From Martensiomyces pterosporus (taxonomy: Eukaryota > Kickxellomycota > Kickxellomycetes > Kickxellales > Kickxellaceae), in contig MU604085.1 in assembly GCA_025201845.1 (NCBI GenBank), forward strand, positions 2,291-31,583: 29,293 nt of DNA. Reading direction: 5' to 3'. The translations under genes and the position numbers were made by a program. The notes beneath the pieces were generated by a model. That model was given only the letters and a program-made list of their open reading frames with translations. It did not search any database and was not told the DNA's origin. Of the stretch, positions 17,753 to 25,707 are shown in pieces. Positions within the stretch are counted from its first letter, which is position 1, and each line of letters begins with the position of its first letter.

Positions 17753-18825
17753 TTACTCCTGCGGGAGAAGGGGAATGAAACGCGTGAGGAAGGCACGCAT
17801 CTCCCTCGCACATTTGGGTGTCTGGGGCATAAAGTGGCCGCCAACAAACTCGAACACGACTGGGCTGTCGAAGCATTCGAGGAGCTTCTGCGACCTGGAG
17901 ATCTCGATAACAGTGTCGTAGGTGCCCATCATGTGCATGCTGGGCATCGAGAAGCGCTTCTCGTAGAGATACTGGTACTGGGGCATATCCAGCCTGTATG
18001 CCCCAGCAAGAAGCAGGAACTTGATCGGAGGGTGGCTCACCTCGACACCAAACGAAAGACTTCCTTTGCAGCCATCAAGCAAAGCGCTGATGACCACCGC
18101 AAACGCCGCGCCTACAGAACGAACAGCGCACCGGCAGGTTGATTGAGCAAGAGGTTCTAAGGCTGCTGCAGCATAGCATGGCGCCAGCAGTAATACTACG
18201 AAAAGCTATGCAATGGCGCCTCAAGCATTCGTAGGCTACTTGCCTTGTGAGAACCCCACGATTCCATCAAATGGGCCCTACAGCAGAGAAGCACAGAGCA
18301 GATGCATTGTTGCCCTTCGTCAGTGCGCTGATACGAGGGGTGAGACGAGGTGAAAGCGCAATGCGCCAGCTGACTATCCACAGACGTACCTGCTCGTTGA
18401 GGACATTGCCTATCACCGTGAGGCACTCCTCAATGCCACGAAGCTCGGGATTCTTCCCGTTCTTAACCCACCACCATGCAAAGTTCGAAAAGTCGTTCTT
18501 TGGGTCGGCTGCAGCAAGCTCCTCGCTCGTCAGTCGCAGGGCACCGACGTCAATCGGCGCATCCACGTACACTACGTTATACATAAACGAGGTAAACAGG
18601 CACATTTGTGCTCAGTCTTGCATGTAGCAACCACCACTGCCTCCTCTACATGCTCTTCGACACAGCATCCAGGCAGAAACCGCCAAGTACAATCACACGC
18701 TACGTACCCAAGTCAGCGCTATCGCCGACGACCTTTCGAAAGTTCCTCGACTTTATCTTGAACAGCTCAGCATTCTCAGCAAAGCCATGGAGGCAAAGAA
18801 TCTTTGGCTTGGCTATCACTGCCAT
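17753..18825 (-). CDS. FSH-type serine hydrolase C (tandem array copy 3, contains a GC-AG intron)
   Basis: Exons on the minus strand are 18825-18708, 18571-18390, 18277-18244 and 18111-17753, joined in frame to 230 residues. Introns are 136, 112 and 132 nt. The first two start GTACGT; the third starts GCAAGT after CACAAG, a standard GC-AG intron. The 34-nt exon encodes G-P-F-D-G-I-V-G-F-S-Q. The triad is Ser110 (G-F-S-Q-G), Asp177 (G-T-Y-D-T) and His204 (G-G-H-F-M-P). The first half (I-L-C-L-H-G-F-A-E-N, V-Y-V-D-A-P-I-D-V, W-W-W-V-K) differs clearly from copies A and B and looks more like classic FSH1/FSH3, so this copy diverged earlier. Intron 1 is in the same place and phase as in A and B; intron 3 matches intron 2 of B. 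Confidence 0.92.
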
Positions 18826-19663
18826 CTGTATGTTTGCTTGATAACAACGGCTGTTTGCTGCGAGTCAGCGAAGAGAGGGTATGCGAGTGTCTGGGTATTT
18901 GTATGTACCTAATAAATGGTGGGGAGCAGAGGAGGGATGGGTGTCTTGTTGCGCAAGGAATGGGACCCTGGAGTTATACCAAGTGGCGATCGCATGGCCG
19001 CTACCACCGACTCCATTTAGGTGCCTATAGAATGCCCCAGCCTCTCCAGCTCATTTACACGCCTCTTTTTCGCTCCCGCCCAATGCGCGATCTGTGCAGA
19101 TAAATGAGCAGGTCATATTAGGTGGTTTGTTGTGAAAAGCCGCTGCGTGCCATGGGTTCAGCAGGCATCGTGGCGGGCGATGGCGACGACAGCGGCAACA
19201 AGGAGATGGAGGCTGTGAGATAATCGATAAGGAGGCTGGGTGTTGGCCTCAGGAGTTGCCAGGGGGTTTGTGACGCTGTTTAAAGCAGCGGCAGCAGATT
19301 TAGCAGGCGCTAAAGGCATGAAGTCAAGCGGCTTCGGGGAGGGGTGCATTCAGCACCAGGCGCCAGAGCCTATCACCACAGCGCATTTATCTCTGAGATC
19401 GTCGATTTTAGCCCCTTCTCAGCCCTCATTGAGGCATCCACAGCACTTGCTTTTTGCTTGGCCTGCAAGCCTCTTCTCCCGCCCAAAAAGGGACTCAAAA
19501 AGCTCCACACGCCCCCTCCTCAGCTTCCTTTCCTCTTCAGTTTCCCACCTCTTCTTCCTAGTAGACGCAAAACCCCCCAGCGCAGCCACACCATAGCTCC
19601 CTCACTTTTTGTTTAGTCTCTTTCGTCCGTCAGCACATCTGCCAACTATTCGCAAATAACAAA
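18826..19663. promoter_or_regulatory. Divergent promoter region between FSH-C and the mitochondrial carrier
   Basis: 838 bp between two divergent starts. The last 200 bp before the carrier ATG are strongly CT-rich on the + strand (about 19460-19625), as in other leaders of this window. No gene is supported in either strand; the 63-codon minus frame at 19158-19349 is Ala-rich and has no match I know. Confidence 0.55.
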
Positions 19664-20686
19664 ATGGAGGCCGAATTCCAAGCCGTCAACGAGTTCGCCA
19701 AGCATGACGAAAAAGCGCGGGTCGGTGTATCCGGCATCGAGGATCTAGCCTACGGGTCGCTTGCTGGTATGGCAGGCAAGTTCGTCGAGTACCCGTTTGA
19801 TACGGTCAAGGTACGGCTGCAGACCTCCGAGTCGCAGGTCTTTTCGGGCACATTCGACTGCCTCAAGCAGACCTGGCAGAACGAAGGCTTCCGCGGCTTC
19901 TACCGGGGCCTGACCTCGCCACTTGTTGGTGCAATGGCCGAGAACGCAATCGCCTTCTACTCATACAACAGAATCCAGGGCGCCATCAGGTCGCTCAGCA
20001 AAGACCTGGCGACTGATGCGCCACTGCCGTTACCCCAGCTGTTCCTTAGCGGCGCGCTCTCTGGCACTATCTGTGCTTTTGTCATATCGCCCGTGGAACT
20101 GGTAAAGTGCAAGCTGCAGGTCGAGAATGTTCAGGCATACGGAGGCGGTGGAGCCAAGGGAGCTACCAACGCTGTCAAATTCACTGGCCCCCTATCTGTT
20201 GTCGGACATCTCTTGAAGACTCAGGGAATCGGAGGTCTGTACAAGGGAATCATGCCGACCATCGGGCGCGAGACCATGGGCGTGGGCTTCTGGTTTGGCG
20301 CGTACGAGGTCGTCTGCCGCCAGCTCCTACGCTCGAAGCAAAAGCAGCAGCCAAAGGGATCCCCCGCCCTGACCAAGGAGGATCTGGGCCCTGCCAGCAT
20401 CATTCTGGCTGGCGGGTGCGCTGGAGTTGCTTACAACCTCACCTCGTATCCCATCGACGTGGTAAAGTCGTTTATTCAGACCGCTGATGTGAGATCTGCC
20501 GCTTCGGGCACGGTAGAACGGCCTGGAATCGTCAGCACTGTTCGCACGGTCTATGCAAGAGGCGGCATTCCCGCCTTTTATCGTGGACTAGGGATCACCC
20601 TGCTGCGTGCCTTCCCGGCCAATGCTGCTATGTTTATGACGTACGAGTATCTCTCACGCCTGTCCGTCGAGCTGCGTAACAGGTAG
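19664..20686 (+). CDS. ORT1: Mitochondrial carrier, ORT1/ARG11-like (ornithine/basic amino acid transporter)
   Basis: A 340-residue intronless member of the SLC25 family with three repeats. The carrier signatures are P-F-D-T-V-K (44-49), P-V-E-L-V-K (143-148) and P-I-D-V-V-K (263-268). Several stretches match yeast Ort1 closely: E-[FY]-P-F-D-T-V-K-V-R-L-Q-T, Q-N-E-G, S-P-L-V-G-A, P-V-E-L-V-K-C-K-L-Q-V, the G-R-E-T-M-G (about 201-206) equivalent of R-E-S-F-G, and F-Y-R-G-L-G-I-T-L-x-R-A-x-P-A-N-A-A. Ort1 exchanges ornithine across the inner mitochondrial membrane for arginine synthesis. A Gly/Ala-rich insert (about 159-168) follows the second signature. A related basic amino acid or carnitine-type carrier is possible, but the Ort1 group fits best. 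It converges with PRE2 (186-bp gap). Confidence 0.9.
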   Translation: MEAEFQAVNEFAKHDEKARVGVSGIEDLAYGSLAGMAGKFVEYPFDTVKVRLQTSESQVFSGTFDCLKQTWQNEGFRGFYRGLTSPLVGAMAENAIAFYSYNRIQGAIRSLSKDLATDAPLPLPQLFLSGALSGTICAFVISPVELVKCKLQVENVQAYGGGGAKGATNAVKFTGPLSVVGHLLKTQGIGGLYKGIMPTIGRETMGVGFWFGAYEVVCRQLLRSKQKQQPKGSPALTKEDLGPASIILAGGCAGVAYNLTSYPIDVVKSFIQTADVRSAASGTVERPGIVSTVRTVYARGGIPAFYRGLGITLLRAFPANAAMFMTYEYLSRLSVELRNR

Positions 20687-20872
20687 ATCCACCGTCAATA
20701 GATTCGGCTGGTCAGGTGCCTCTGTACAACGGACTGAAGAGAATAGACATGTATTCTACAGGCGCTTTGCAAATCACAATTTGACTTCCACATGTGTGGT
20801 TGGATATATTGGAATCCCTAAGGCGAAGGAAGAAAAAGAACAAAGAGGGGCGTGTCTTAATACACCGCCAGC

Positions 20873-21724
20873 TCAGGCCGATGCAACAGTAAGCGGCGAC
20901 TCGCCAGCGTTGGTTGTCTGGATCTCCGGGTGGTACTTGTAATAGAGCTCGCCAACATCCTCCAGAGGGTACGCAACCCAGCCGTCTTCCTTGACCCAGT
21001 ACATGCGCACGATGCCTCCCGAGAACGCGTCACGGTGTGTAGCGTGGTAGATAGCACGGCGAGCCAGGTCCTTGGCCTCTTCGAGGTCCATATCATATCT
21101 GTAGTTCGAGTCCAGCACACCATAGGCAAAAGTGGATCCCGACCCTACGGAGAACAGGTCATTGGCCACACGCTGACCCTCCGAGTCGACATAGTAAAGT
21201 CCAGGACCCCTCTCATCCCAGCCAGCCACCATCGTACCCATCGACAAGCCCATGCCCTTGTACCTGTACACCAGGTTTGCCAGGAGCTTCGATGCAGCAG
21301 CGACCGAGATGCGCTTCTTGTTTCTCAGCTCATACAGCCTGCACTCCATTCCCAAAACACGCTCCCAGAACGAGCAATCGGCAGCTCCGCCAGCCATGGT
21401 TCCAAGCAGATAGGGATTTATCTCGATGACCTTCTTCACCGACTGCGACGCGATAACGTTCCCTGCAGTGGCGCGCGAATCAGTGGCCACCATAACCCCG
21501 CCCTTGAATTTGAACGCAAGCGTGGTGGTTCCGTGCGCAATCTTTATGCGTGCGTCTTGCTCGGACTTCACATCGGTGAATTCCTGCGTGAAGGCTGCCG
21601 GGTTGTTACCCGACGCCAGCTGGAACTCCAAGCTGCTCCCCTCAAATGCTCCATGGAGAGAGGCACTCTGGAAATCAGCACCAGCGGTGTCGCCCTTTGT
21701 AAGCTGCTCAACGATACGATTCAT
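20873..21724 (-). CDS. PRE2: 20S proteasome subunit beta5 (chymotrypsin-like, PRE2/PSMB5)
   Basis: A 283-residue intronless protein. A 65-residue propeptide ends in A-H-G, followed by the mature N-terminus T-T-T-L-A-F at Thr66. This is the standard autocatalytic cleavage site (Gly-Thr) of active beta subunits. Thr66 is the nucleophile; Asp82 and Lys98 are at mature positions 17 and 33, as required for catalysis. [29 protein letters not shown] and [13 protein letters not shown] identify beta5 among the seven beta types. The propeptide is slightly shorter than that of yeast Pre2 (about 75). It converges with the carrier gene and follows MND1 on the same strand. Confidence 0.97.
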   Translation of the reverse strand: MNRIVEQLTKGDTAGADFQSASLHGAFEGSSLEFQLASGNNPAAFTQEFTDVKSEQDARIKIAHGTTTLAFKFKGGVMVATDSRATAGNVIASQSVKKVIEINPYLLGTMAGGAADCSFWERVLGMECRLYELRNKKRISVAAASKLLANLVYRYKGMGLSMGTMVAGWDERGPGLYYVDSEGQRVANDLFSVGSGSTFAYGVLDSNYRYDMDLEEAKDLARRAIYHATHRDAFSGGIVRMYWVKEDGWVAYPLEDVGELYYKYHPEIQTTNAGESPLTVASA

Positions 21725-22028
21725 TTCCTTGTATGTTTATATCCTATCCTCGTTGGGCTGCTGTGTGCTTAGTGGATGATACGAATATATAGAGTGGTGG
21801 TAAAAGCAATAACAACAAAAGCAAGGTATTGAGCAGAGCGGGAATGAGAGCAGAGCGGCTGAAGCTCAAAGGAGCTGCCTCTTACGTAGTCGGCAAGGTT
21901 GCGTCAACGCTGAATGGGGGGACATTCCTGCCCTCAAAGGTGTCCCTTGGCCAAGGGACACCGGTCCCCTGGGCCATTCCCATCGTAGCTCCGCGTGATT
22001 CCGACTATCTGCAGACACTGCTGTGATA
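21725..22028. promoter_or_regulatory. PRE2 upstream region / MND1 3' region
   Basis: 304 bp between MND1's stop and PRE2's start, both genes on the minus strand. It must hold the PRE2 promoter and the MND1 3' UTR. A perfect 24-bp palindrome sits at 21939-21962. Near PRE2, GGTGGTAAA (21796-21804) is one base from the yeast proteasome element GGTGGCAAA; this is weak evidence. Confidence 0.5.
21939..21962. repeat. 24-bp perfect palindrome
   Basis: GGTGTCCCTTGG is followed immediately by its exact reverse complement. It lies 215-238 bp upstream of the PRE2 ATG and 67-90 bp downstream of the MND1 stop. With no spacer it would make a poor RNA hairpin, so a DNA site for a dimeric protein is more likely. 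No known consensus is recognised. Confidence 0.95.
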
Positions 22029-22741
22029 TCAGACATTGTCCAGGTCGCTGGGGATGTTAAAGTACTTGTTAAAGTCAGCGGTCTCCATGTTGAACTTGTC
22101 GCGCACCCAGCTCTGCATAATGAAGATGTTGTCTGTCCAGCGGTTAGCTGCGTCCTTGGCCACCGTAGTTTCCTGCCGCTTCTGGTTCATAAGCACCGGG
22201 TCGCACTCTTTGAACTTTTGCAGCTCCGCTTGCTGGCTATTCCACGTCGCCTCGACCTCGGCCAGTTCTGCTGTCAATCCCGCACGCTCATCAGTCTGTT
22301 CGCGTCCATACTGCGCCTTCTCGATGCCCTCATTCAGCCCCACCTGCTTAGCCTCCATCTGAGCAATATCCTTTTGCAGCTCGCTTATCTTGTTTCGACG
22401 TTTGATGGCAGCCTCGCTTGGGAACGCCCAGAAGTAGTTGGACGAGCCAATCTTCTCCATATGGCACATGCCGTCATCTACAAGGGATTGGACAACATCC
22501 TTGACTGTCTGCGCTACAATTCCCTTTTGCTTTGGCCCAATCTTTTCCAGTTCCTTCAGCAGGAACACCTCCTGCGACTCGTGGAATATGTCCATCATGC
22601 GCTTGCGCTTCTCATCAATCGTCAAACGTGGGCCCTACACACCGTAAATACGCAGCTTTGAATGAAATTAGAATGCCAGCCCGACCTGATTTGCACGCTA
22701 TACGACACCTTCCTTTTTATTTGCTGCCGACTGCATACCAT
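22029..22741 (-). CDS. MND1: MND1, meiotic recombination factor (Hop2-Mnd1 complex)
   Basis: A 202-residue protein from two exons on the minus strand. The first coding exon is only the ATG (22741-22739). A 104-nt intron (22738-22635, GTATGC...GTGTAG) follows, then the main exon 22634-22029. The main exon has no ATG of its own near its start; splicing gives M-G-P-R-L-T-I-D-E-K-R-K-R-M-M, close to the M-G-P-K start of yeast Mnd1. Family features are the winged-helix N-terminus (L-L-K-E-L-E-K-I-G-P-K-Q-K-G-I, V-V-Q-S-L-V-D-D-G-M, G-S-S-N-Y-F-W-A-F-P-S), a long coiled coil (about 80-155), A-A-N-R-W-T-D-N-I-F and the ending F-N-I-P-S-D-L. With Hop2 it stimulates Dmc1/Rad51 strand exchange. Its presence implies a sexual cycle. 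The length matches human MND1 (205). Confidence 0.93.
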
Positions 22742-23011
22742 TTTGCTTTCTTTGACGTTTTCCAGGGGGTTTGTGTAAAGAAATTACAATATTTGGATTG
22801 AGGCAGAGGTGTGCAAGCATATAAAAGCGCCAGAGAAGGAAAAAAAAAAAACACCAAACGCCAAAATGCGCGCTAGCCAAAGACAAAGAGACGGGAAATT
22901 AAACTTTATGGCGCTAACGCTGCCGTGGCTGCGCAAAAAAAAAGCCGGCAAAGAAAACAGCAGCTGGGCTGTGATTTGTGGCATTTCTAATCGCAAGGAA
23001 ACTCAGGCCAT

Positions 23012-24310
23012 TCAGCGTCTCCGCCGCTTGCCGCCAAAGTGCGCATCGTCGAATGATTCAGAGGTTACTCCCAGCGACCGCTTCTTCTGTGGCTGTTTTG
23101 GTGCCCGCCTTCCTCTGTTGATGCGACCATCGCCAGTACTGGCGCTGCCTTGATACTCCTCACCTTCGTCTTCATCAGCAGGCTTGGCAACAAACACGTA
23201 GATCTTGGGCTCCTTGTCGCGAATCTCTTGGTTCTCATCTTTGGACAGCCCTTCCTTGAACCCTAGCGTGCGCCTGTGCTCATATCCAGGGAACGCCTGG
23301 AGCTCAAACGGGTATGTTGCGTGCCCTCTGAGCCCGCATTCTCGAGCCAGCTGCCGAATGTTCCAGTGAGCGTATGGTAGTCCTGACTTCAGCGAGACAT
23401 GAATCTGGCCAGCGCGGTTGGTATTTGGCTTGAATTCAGATTTTTCAGCGTCACTTTCTGCTGAATCGCTGTCAAGCGCATACTTATGTGCTGAATCACT
23501 AAAATCATCGTCGTCGCCAGCGGAAGCTTCATATGTTACGCGTGCTTTTGCACCCTCAAACTCAAACACCTCGCTTTCATCCTCGCTATCCTCTGCATCT
23601 CCGCCTGCTCTTTGTTTAGACCCATTAGCAACAGTCACATCCCCATCGTTGTCGTCGTCGTCGTCATCGTCGTTATCGCTCCCTTGTTTCTTGCGATCGG
23701 AGGCATACGACCGGGTCTTCTGTGCTCTACCACGCTTCGTCTTTGCATCTTCAGAACCCACAGTCAAGAAAGACGCTGCGCTTCTAAAGAACCCGATTAG
23801 CAACAGCTGGTTTGTCTGGATGTTTCGAGCCTGATCTTTGATCCCCGCCCCCGCGTGAGGGAAATTGAATACGACATGCGTGAACTTGCGGCCTTTAAGC
23901 TCTCCACAGCTCTTCAGATCCGTTCCATCCACGCCAAACAAAACAGTGCCACCAAGGGCCTCGAACTGAGCGATATTCTGCTCCACATCCCCAGCGTACT
24001 TTTGGCTGACGACTTGGCGAGAATCATACGCTGTGGCCACAATGTTGATGCCGCTACTGAGTCGCCTGGCTATGCTGTGCGCAAAACTAAAGTTCCCCTC
24101 GCCGATTAGCAGGATCGAGTCATCTGCCTTGTAAGGGAAGAATGGAGCGCGGCTCTGCTTCCTCTTGCCCTTGCTCTTGGCTGACTTGCCTCCGCTTACC
24201 AGCTTGCTTTCCATGTGCTCTTGCACTCTTCTCGCTGCATCGTGCTTGGCCTTTACCTGCTGTGCCTGCCGCAATGCTGCACCAAGCTTCCCTTTCTTCC
24301 CCCTGGGCAT
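23012..24310 (-). CDS. BMT5: 25S rRNA (uridine-N3)-methyltransferase, BMT5-like
   Basis: A 432-residue intronless protein. A basic N-terminus (1-54) precedes the Rossmann-like methyltransferase domain. That domain has S-I-L-L-I-G-E-G-N-F-S-F-A at 65-77 (SAM-binding motif I of the BMT5 family), A-T-A-Y-D-S at 92-97, V-D-G-T-D-L near 127-132 and F-N-F-P-H-A-G at 148-154. The family's second conserved part returns at 300-350 (Q-I-H-V-S-L-K-S-G-L-P-Y, F-P-G-Y-E-H-R-R-T-L-G-F). Between them lies a roughly 100-residue acidic insert (about 190-297) with a D-D-D-D-D-D-D run, and the C-terminus is basic. Yeast Bmt5 methylates U2634 of 25S rRNA in the nucleolus and is about 336 residues, so this copy is longer by the insert and tails. 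It is divergent from TIM10. Confidence 0.93.
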   Translation of the reverse strand: MPRGKKGKLGAALRQAQQVKAKHDAARRVQEHMESKLVSGGKSAKSKGKRKQSRAPFFPYKADDSILLIGEGNFSFAHSIARRLSSGINIVATAYDSRQVVSQKYAGDVEQNIAQFEALGGTVLFGVDGTDLKSCGELKGRKFTHVVFNFPHAGAGIKDQARNIQTNQLLLIGFFRSAASFLTVGSEDAKTKRGRAQKTRSYASDRKKQGSDNDDDDDDDNDGDVTVANGSKQRAGGDAEDSEDESEVFEFEGAKARVTYEASAGDDDDFSDSAHKYALDSDSAESDAEKSEFKPNTNRAGQIHVSLKSGLPYAHWNIRQLARECGLRGHATYPFELQAFPGYEHRRTLGFKEGLSKDENQEIRDKEPKIYVFVAKPADEDEGEEYQGSASTGDGRINRGRRAPKQPQKKRSLGVTSESFDDAHFGGKRRRR

Positions 24311-24663
24311 TGTTTAAACTAAATTGGATAGTGGTGCCGATAAATTTTTGTGAAAGCAAACAAGCAAAAGCGGAGAAAAGCTGCTTTGGATAGGTGAGCG
24401 AGTTTTCTTCAGCATTCTGTTGTCGGCTCGCGACTCATCTCCGAGTCGCCCAGTAATCTCTCGCTAAAGCTTAGCACAATCTTTCCAGGCAGCCGCACAC
24501 TCTACACGGCATTTTCGGCATAGCTCAAAAAAAAAAAGCTGGGCTAGCTTTTCTCTCTCTATCGCCACATCAGCTCCCCTCTCTCACTTCTGCCCCTTTA
24601 CTAAACTCCCCAACACCTCCTTTTCGTTTATAACCCAGCTATACATAGAAATCACAAGAGACA
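24311..24663. promoter_or_regulatory. Divergent promoter between BMT5 and TIM10
   Basis: 353 bp between divergent starts. The TIM10 side (24545-24640) is CT-rich, then TATAAC precedes the ATG by about 35 bp. An A10 run lies at 24528-24537. The promoter role is inferred from orientation. Confidence 0.55.
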
Positions 24664-24987
24664 ATGTTTGGCGGTGTTTTCGGCGGTAGCTCTCAGAAGC
24701 CAGCACAGCCCGCGCCTGGCGGTATGCCCGGCATGGGCATGGGACAACCACAAATGGACCCCAATGCCCAGCTTGCAGCTGCAGAGCAGGAGATGGAGAT
24801 GGTCACTGACATGTTTGCGCGCCTCGGCGAGCTCTGCTACAACAAGTGCATCATCCAGCGCTACAGCGACGAGGAGTTGACAAAGGCCGAGTCCGTTTGC
24901 GCGGATCGCTGTGTAGCGAAGTACTTCCAGGTCAACCGCGAAGTCAGCGACAAGCTTGCCAAGTACTCGCAGGCTAACCAGCAGTAA
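24664..24987 (+). CDS. TIM10: Small TIM chaperone TIM10
   Basis: A 107-residue protein with the twin CX3C pattern of small Tims: Cys58-x3-Cys62 and Cys79-x3-Cys83, 16 residues apart. The surrounding residues (V-T-D-M-F-A-R-L, C-Y-N-K-C-I, E-S-V-C-A-D-R-C-V-A-K-Y-F) match Tim10 rather than Tim8, Tim9 or Tim13. With Tim9 it forms the hexamer that carries hydrophobic inner-membrane proteins across the intermembrane space; carrier proteins like the ORT1-type protein nearby are its typical clients. The N-terminal 35 residues are an added Gly/Met/Pro-rich extension, so the protein is slightly longer than the usual 90-95. Single exon. Confidence 0.96.
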   Translation: MFGGVFGGSSQKPAQPAPGGMPGMGMGQPQMDPNAQLAAAEQEMEMVTDMFARLGELCYNKCIIQRYSDEELTKAESVCADRCVAKYFQVNREVSDKLAKYSQANQQ

Positions 24988-25200
24988 TAGACAAAGAACG
25001 TGGTGAATACCAGTTCAAGAGTTTTTTCTCAGCATCTTTATCTCCTCCGATCCATTCCTCTGCTTGGTGTAGATGATAATGATACTATAAAAATGTTTAT
25101 TTATATTTCACTATATTCTCTTTAAAAGAGATGCTTGGCCGTTAGAGTAAACAGCTTCTGGTAGTGTTCGTAGACTGAGATAAAGAAGTGAGAGCCTTGG

Positions 25201-25491
25201 TCATGCCTTTGATATGCGAGGAGATACCTCAATCATGTTATGAGGTGGAGCCAGGCCCTCCACCACCTGTCGCCGACTAGCCAGAGCCTTGTTTGCATCG
25301 TCGTAGTGCTGGTAAGAAACAAAGACCATACCTGTCCGCTCCTTTGTCAGCGAGTCTCTCATAAACTTGAACGTTGTTACTGAGCCAAAGCGCTTCATGT
25401 GGTTCAGCAGAGCAAGTGACTGCTTCATATCGGCTACTCCAGCTGTGCTGTGCTTGACCACCAGGTCTCTTACTAGCTGAAACCCCTTCAT
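25201..25491 (-). CDS. Small RRM-like protein, possibly mitochondrial
   Basis: A 96-residue protein when started at the ATG at 25491-25489 (M-K-G-F-Q-L-V-R-D-L). I do not recognise a named family. The core F-G-S-V-T-T-F-K-F-M-R-D ... R-T-G-M-V-F-V-S-Y, followed by A-N-K-A-L, resembles part of an RNA-recognition motif; T-G-M-V-F-V-S-Y fits a weak RNP1. The frame is open upstream to another ATG at 25704, but that start lies only 3 bp from the stop of the next gene and the added segment is hydrophobic and unlike the core, so the shorter form is preferred. The skipped segment contains Y-S-R-S-I-S-T-T-G-R-H, which looks like a mitochondrial presequence, so an unseen upstream exon is possible. The start is uncertain. 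It converges with TIM10. Confidence 0.6.
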   Translation of the reverse strand: MKGFQLVRDLVVKHSTAGVADMKQSLALLNHMKRFGSVTTFKFMRDSLTKERTGMVFVSYQHYDDANKALASRRQVVEGLAPPHNMIEVSPRISKA

Positions 25492-25707
25492 TTGACTACT
25501 TGTTTTATGTCTACCTGTGGTGCTAATTGAGCGAGAATATATGAATGCAAATAGAGTAGAATAAACAGCTGTAGCGTGGGGAAACAAAGGAGGCAAGGCT
25601 GCAAAAATAAATATAATTGGCAGGTGCTGAAAGAAAGGGCTAGCTTTGACCAGGCCCTGGGTGGTATGAGCTAATACCAAGGGGGTTTTTCTTTTTGCAC
25701 TCATGCA

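Noticed and set aside
21796..21804. GGTGGTAAA as a proteasome-associated control element before PRE2
   Set aside because: One mismatch to the yeast consensus; that regulatory system is only well documented in Saccharomycotina.
25492..25704. N-terminal 71-residue extension of the RRM-like protein
   Set aside because: It would leave 3 bp to the upstream gene's stop and no room for promoter or terminator; the later ATG is more likely, though an extra exon cannot be excluded.
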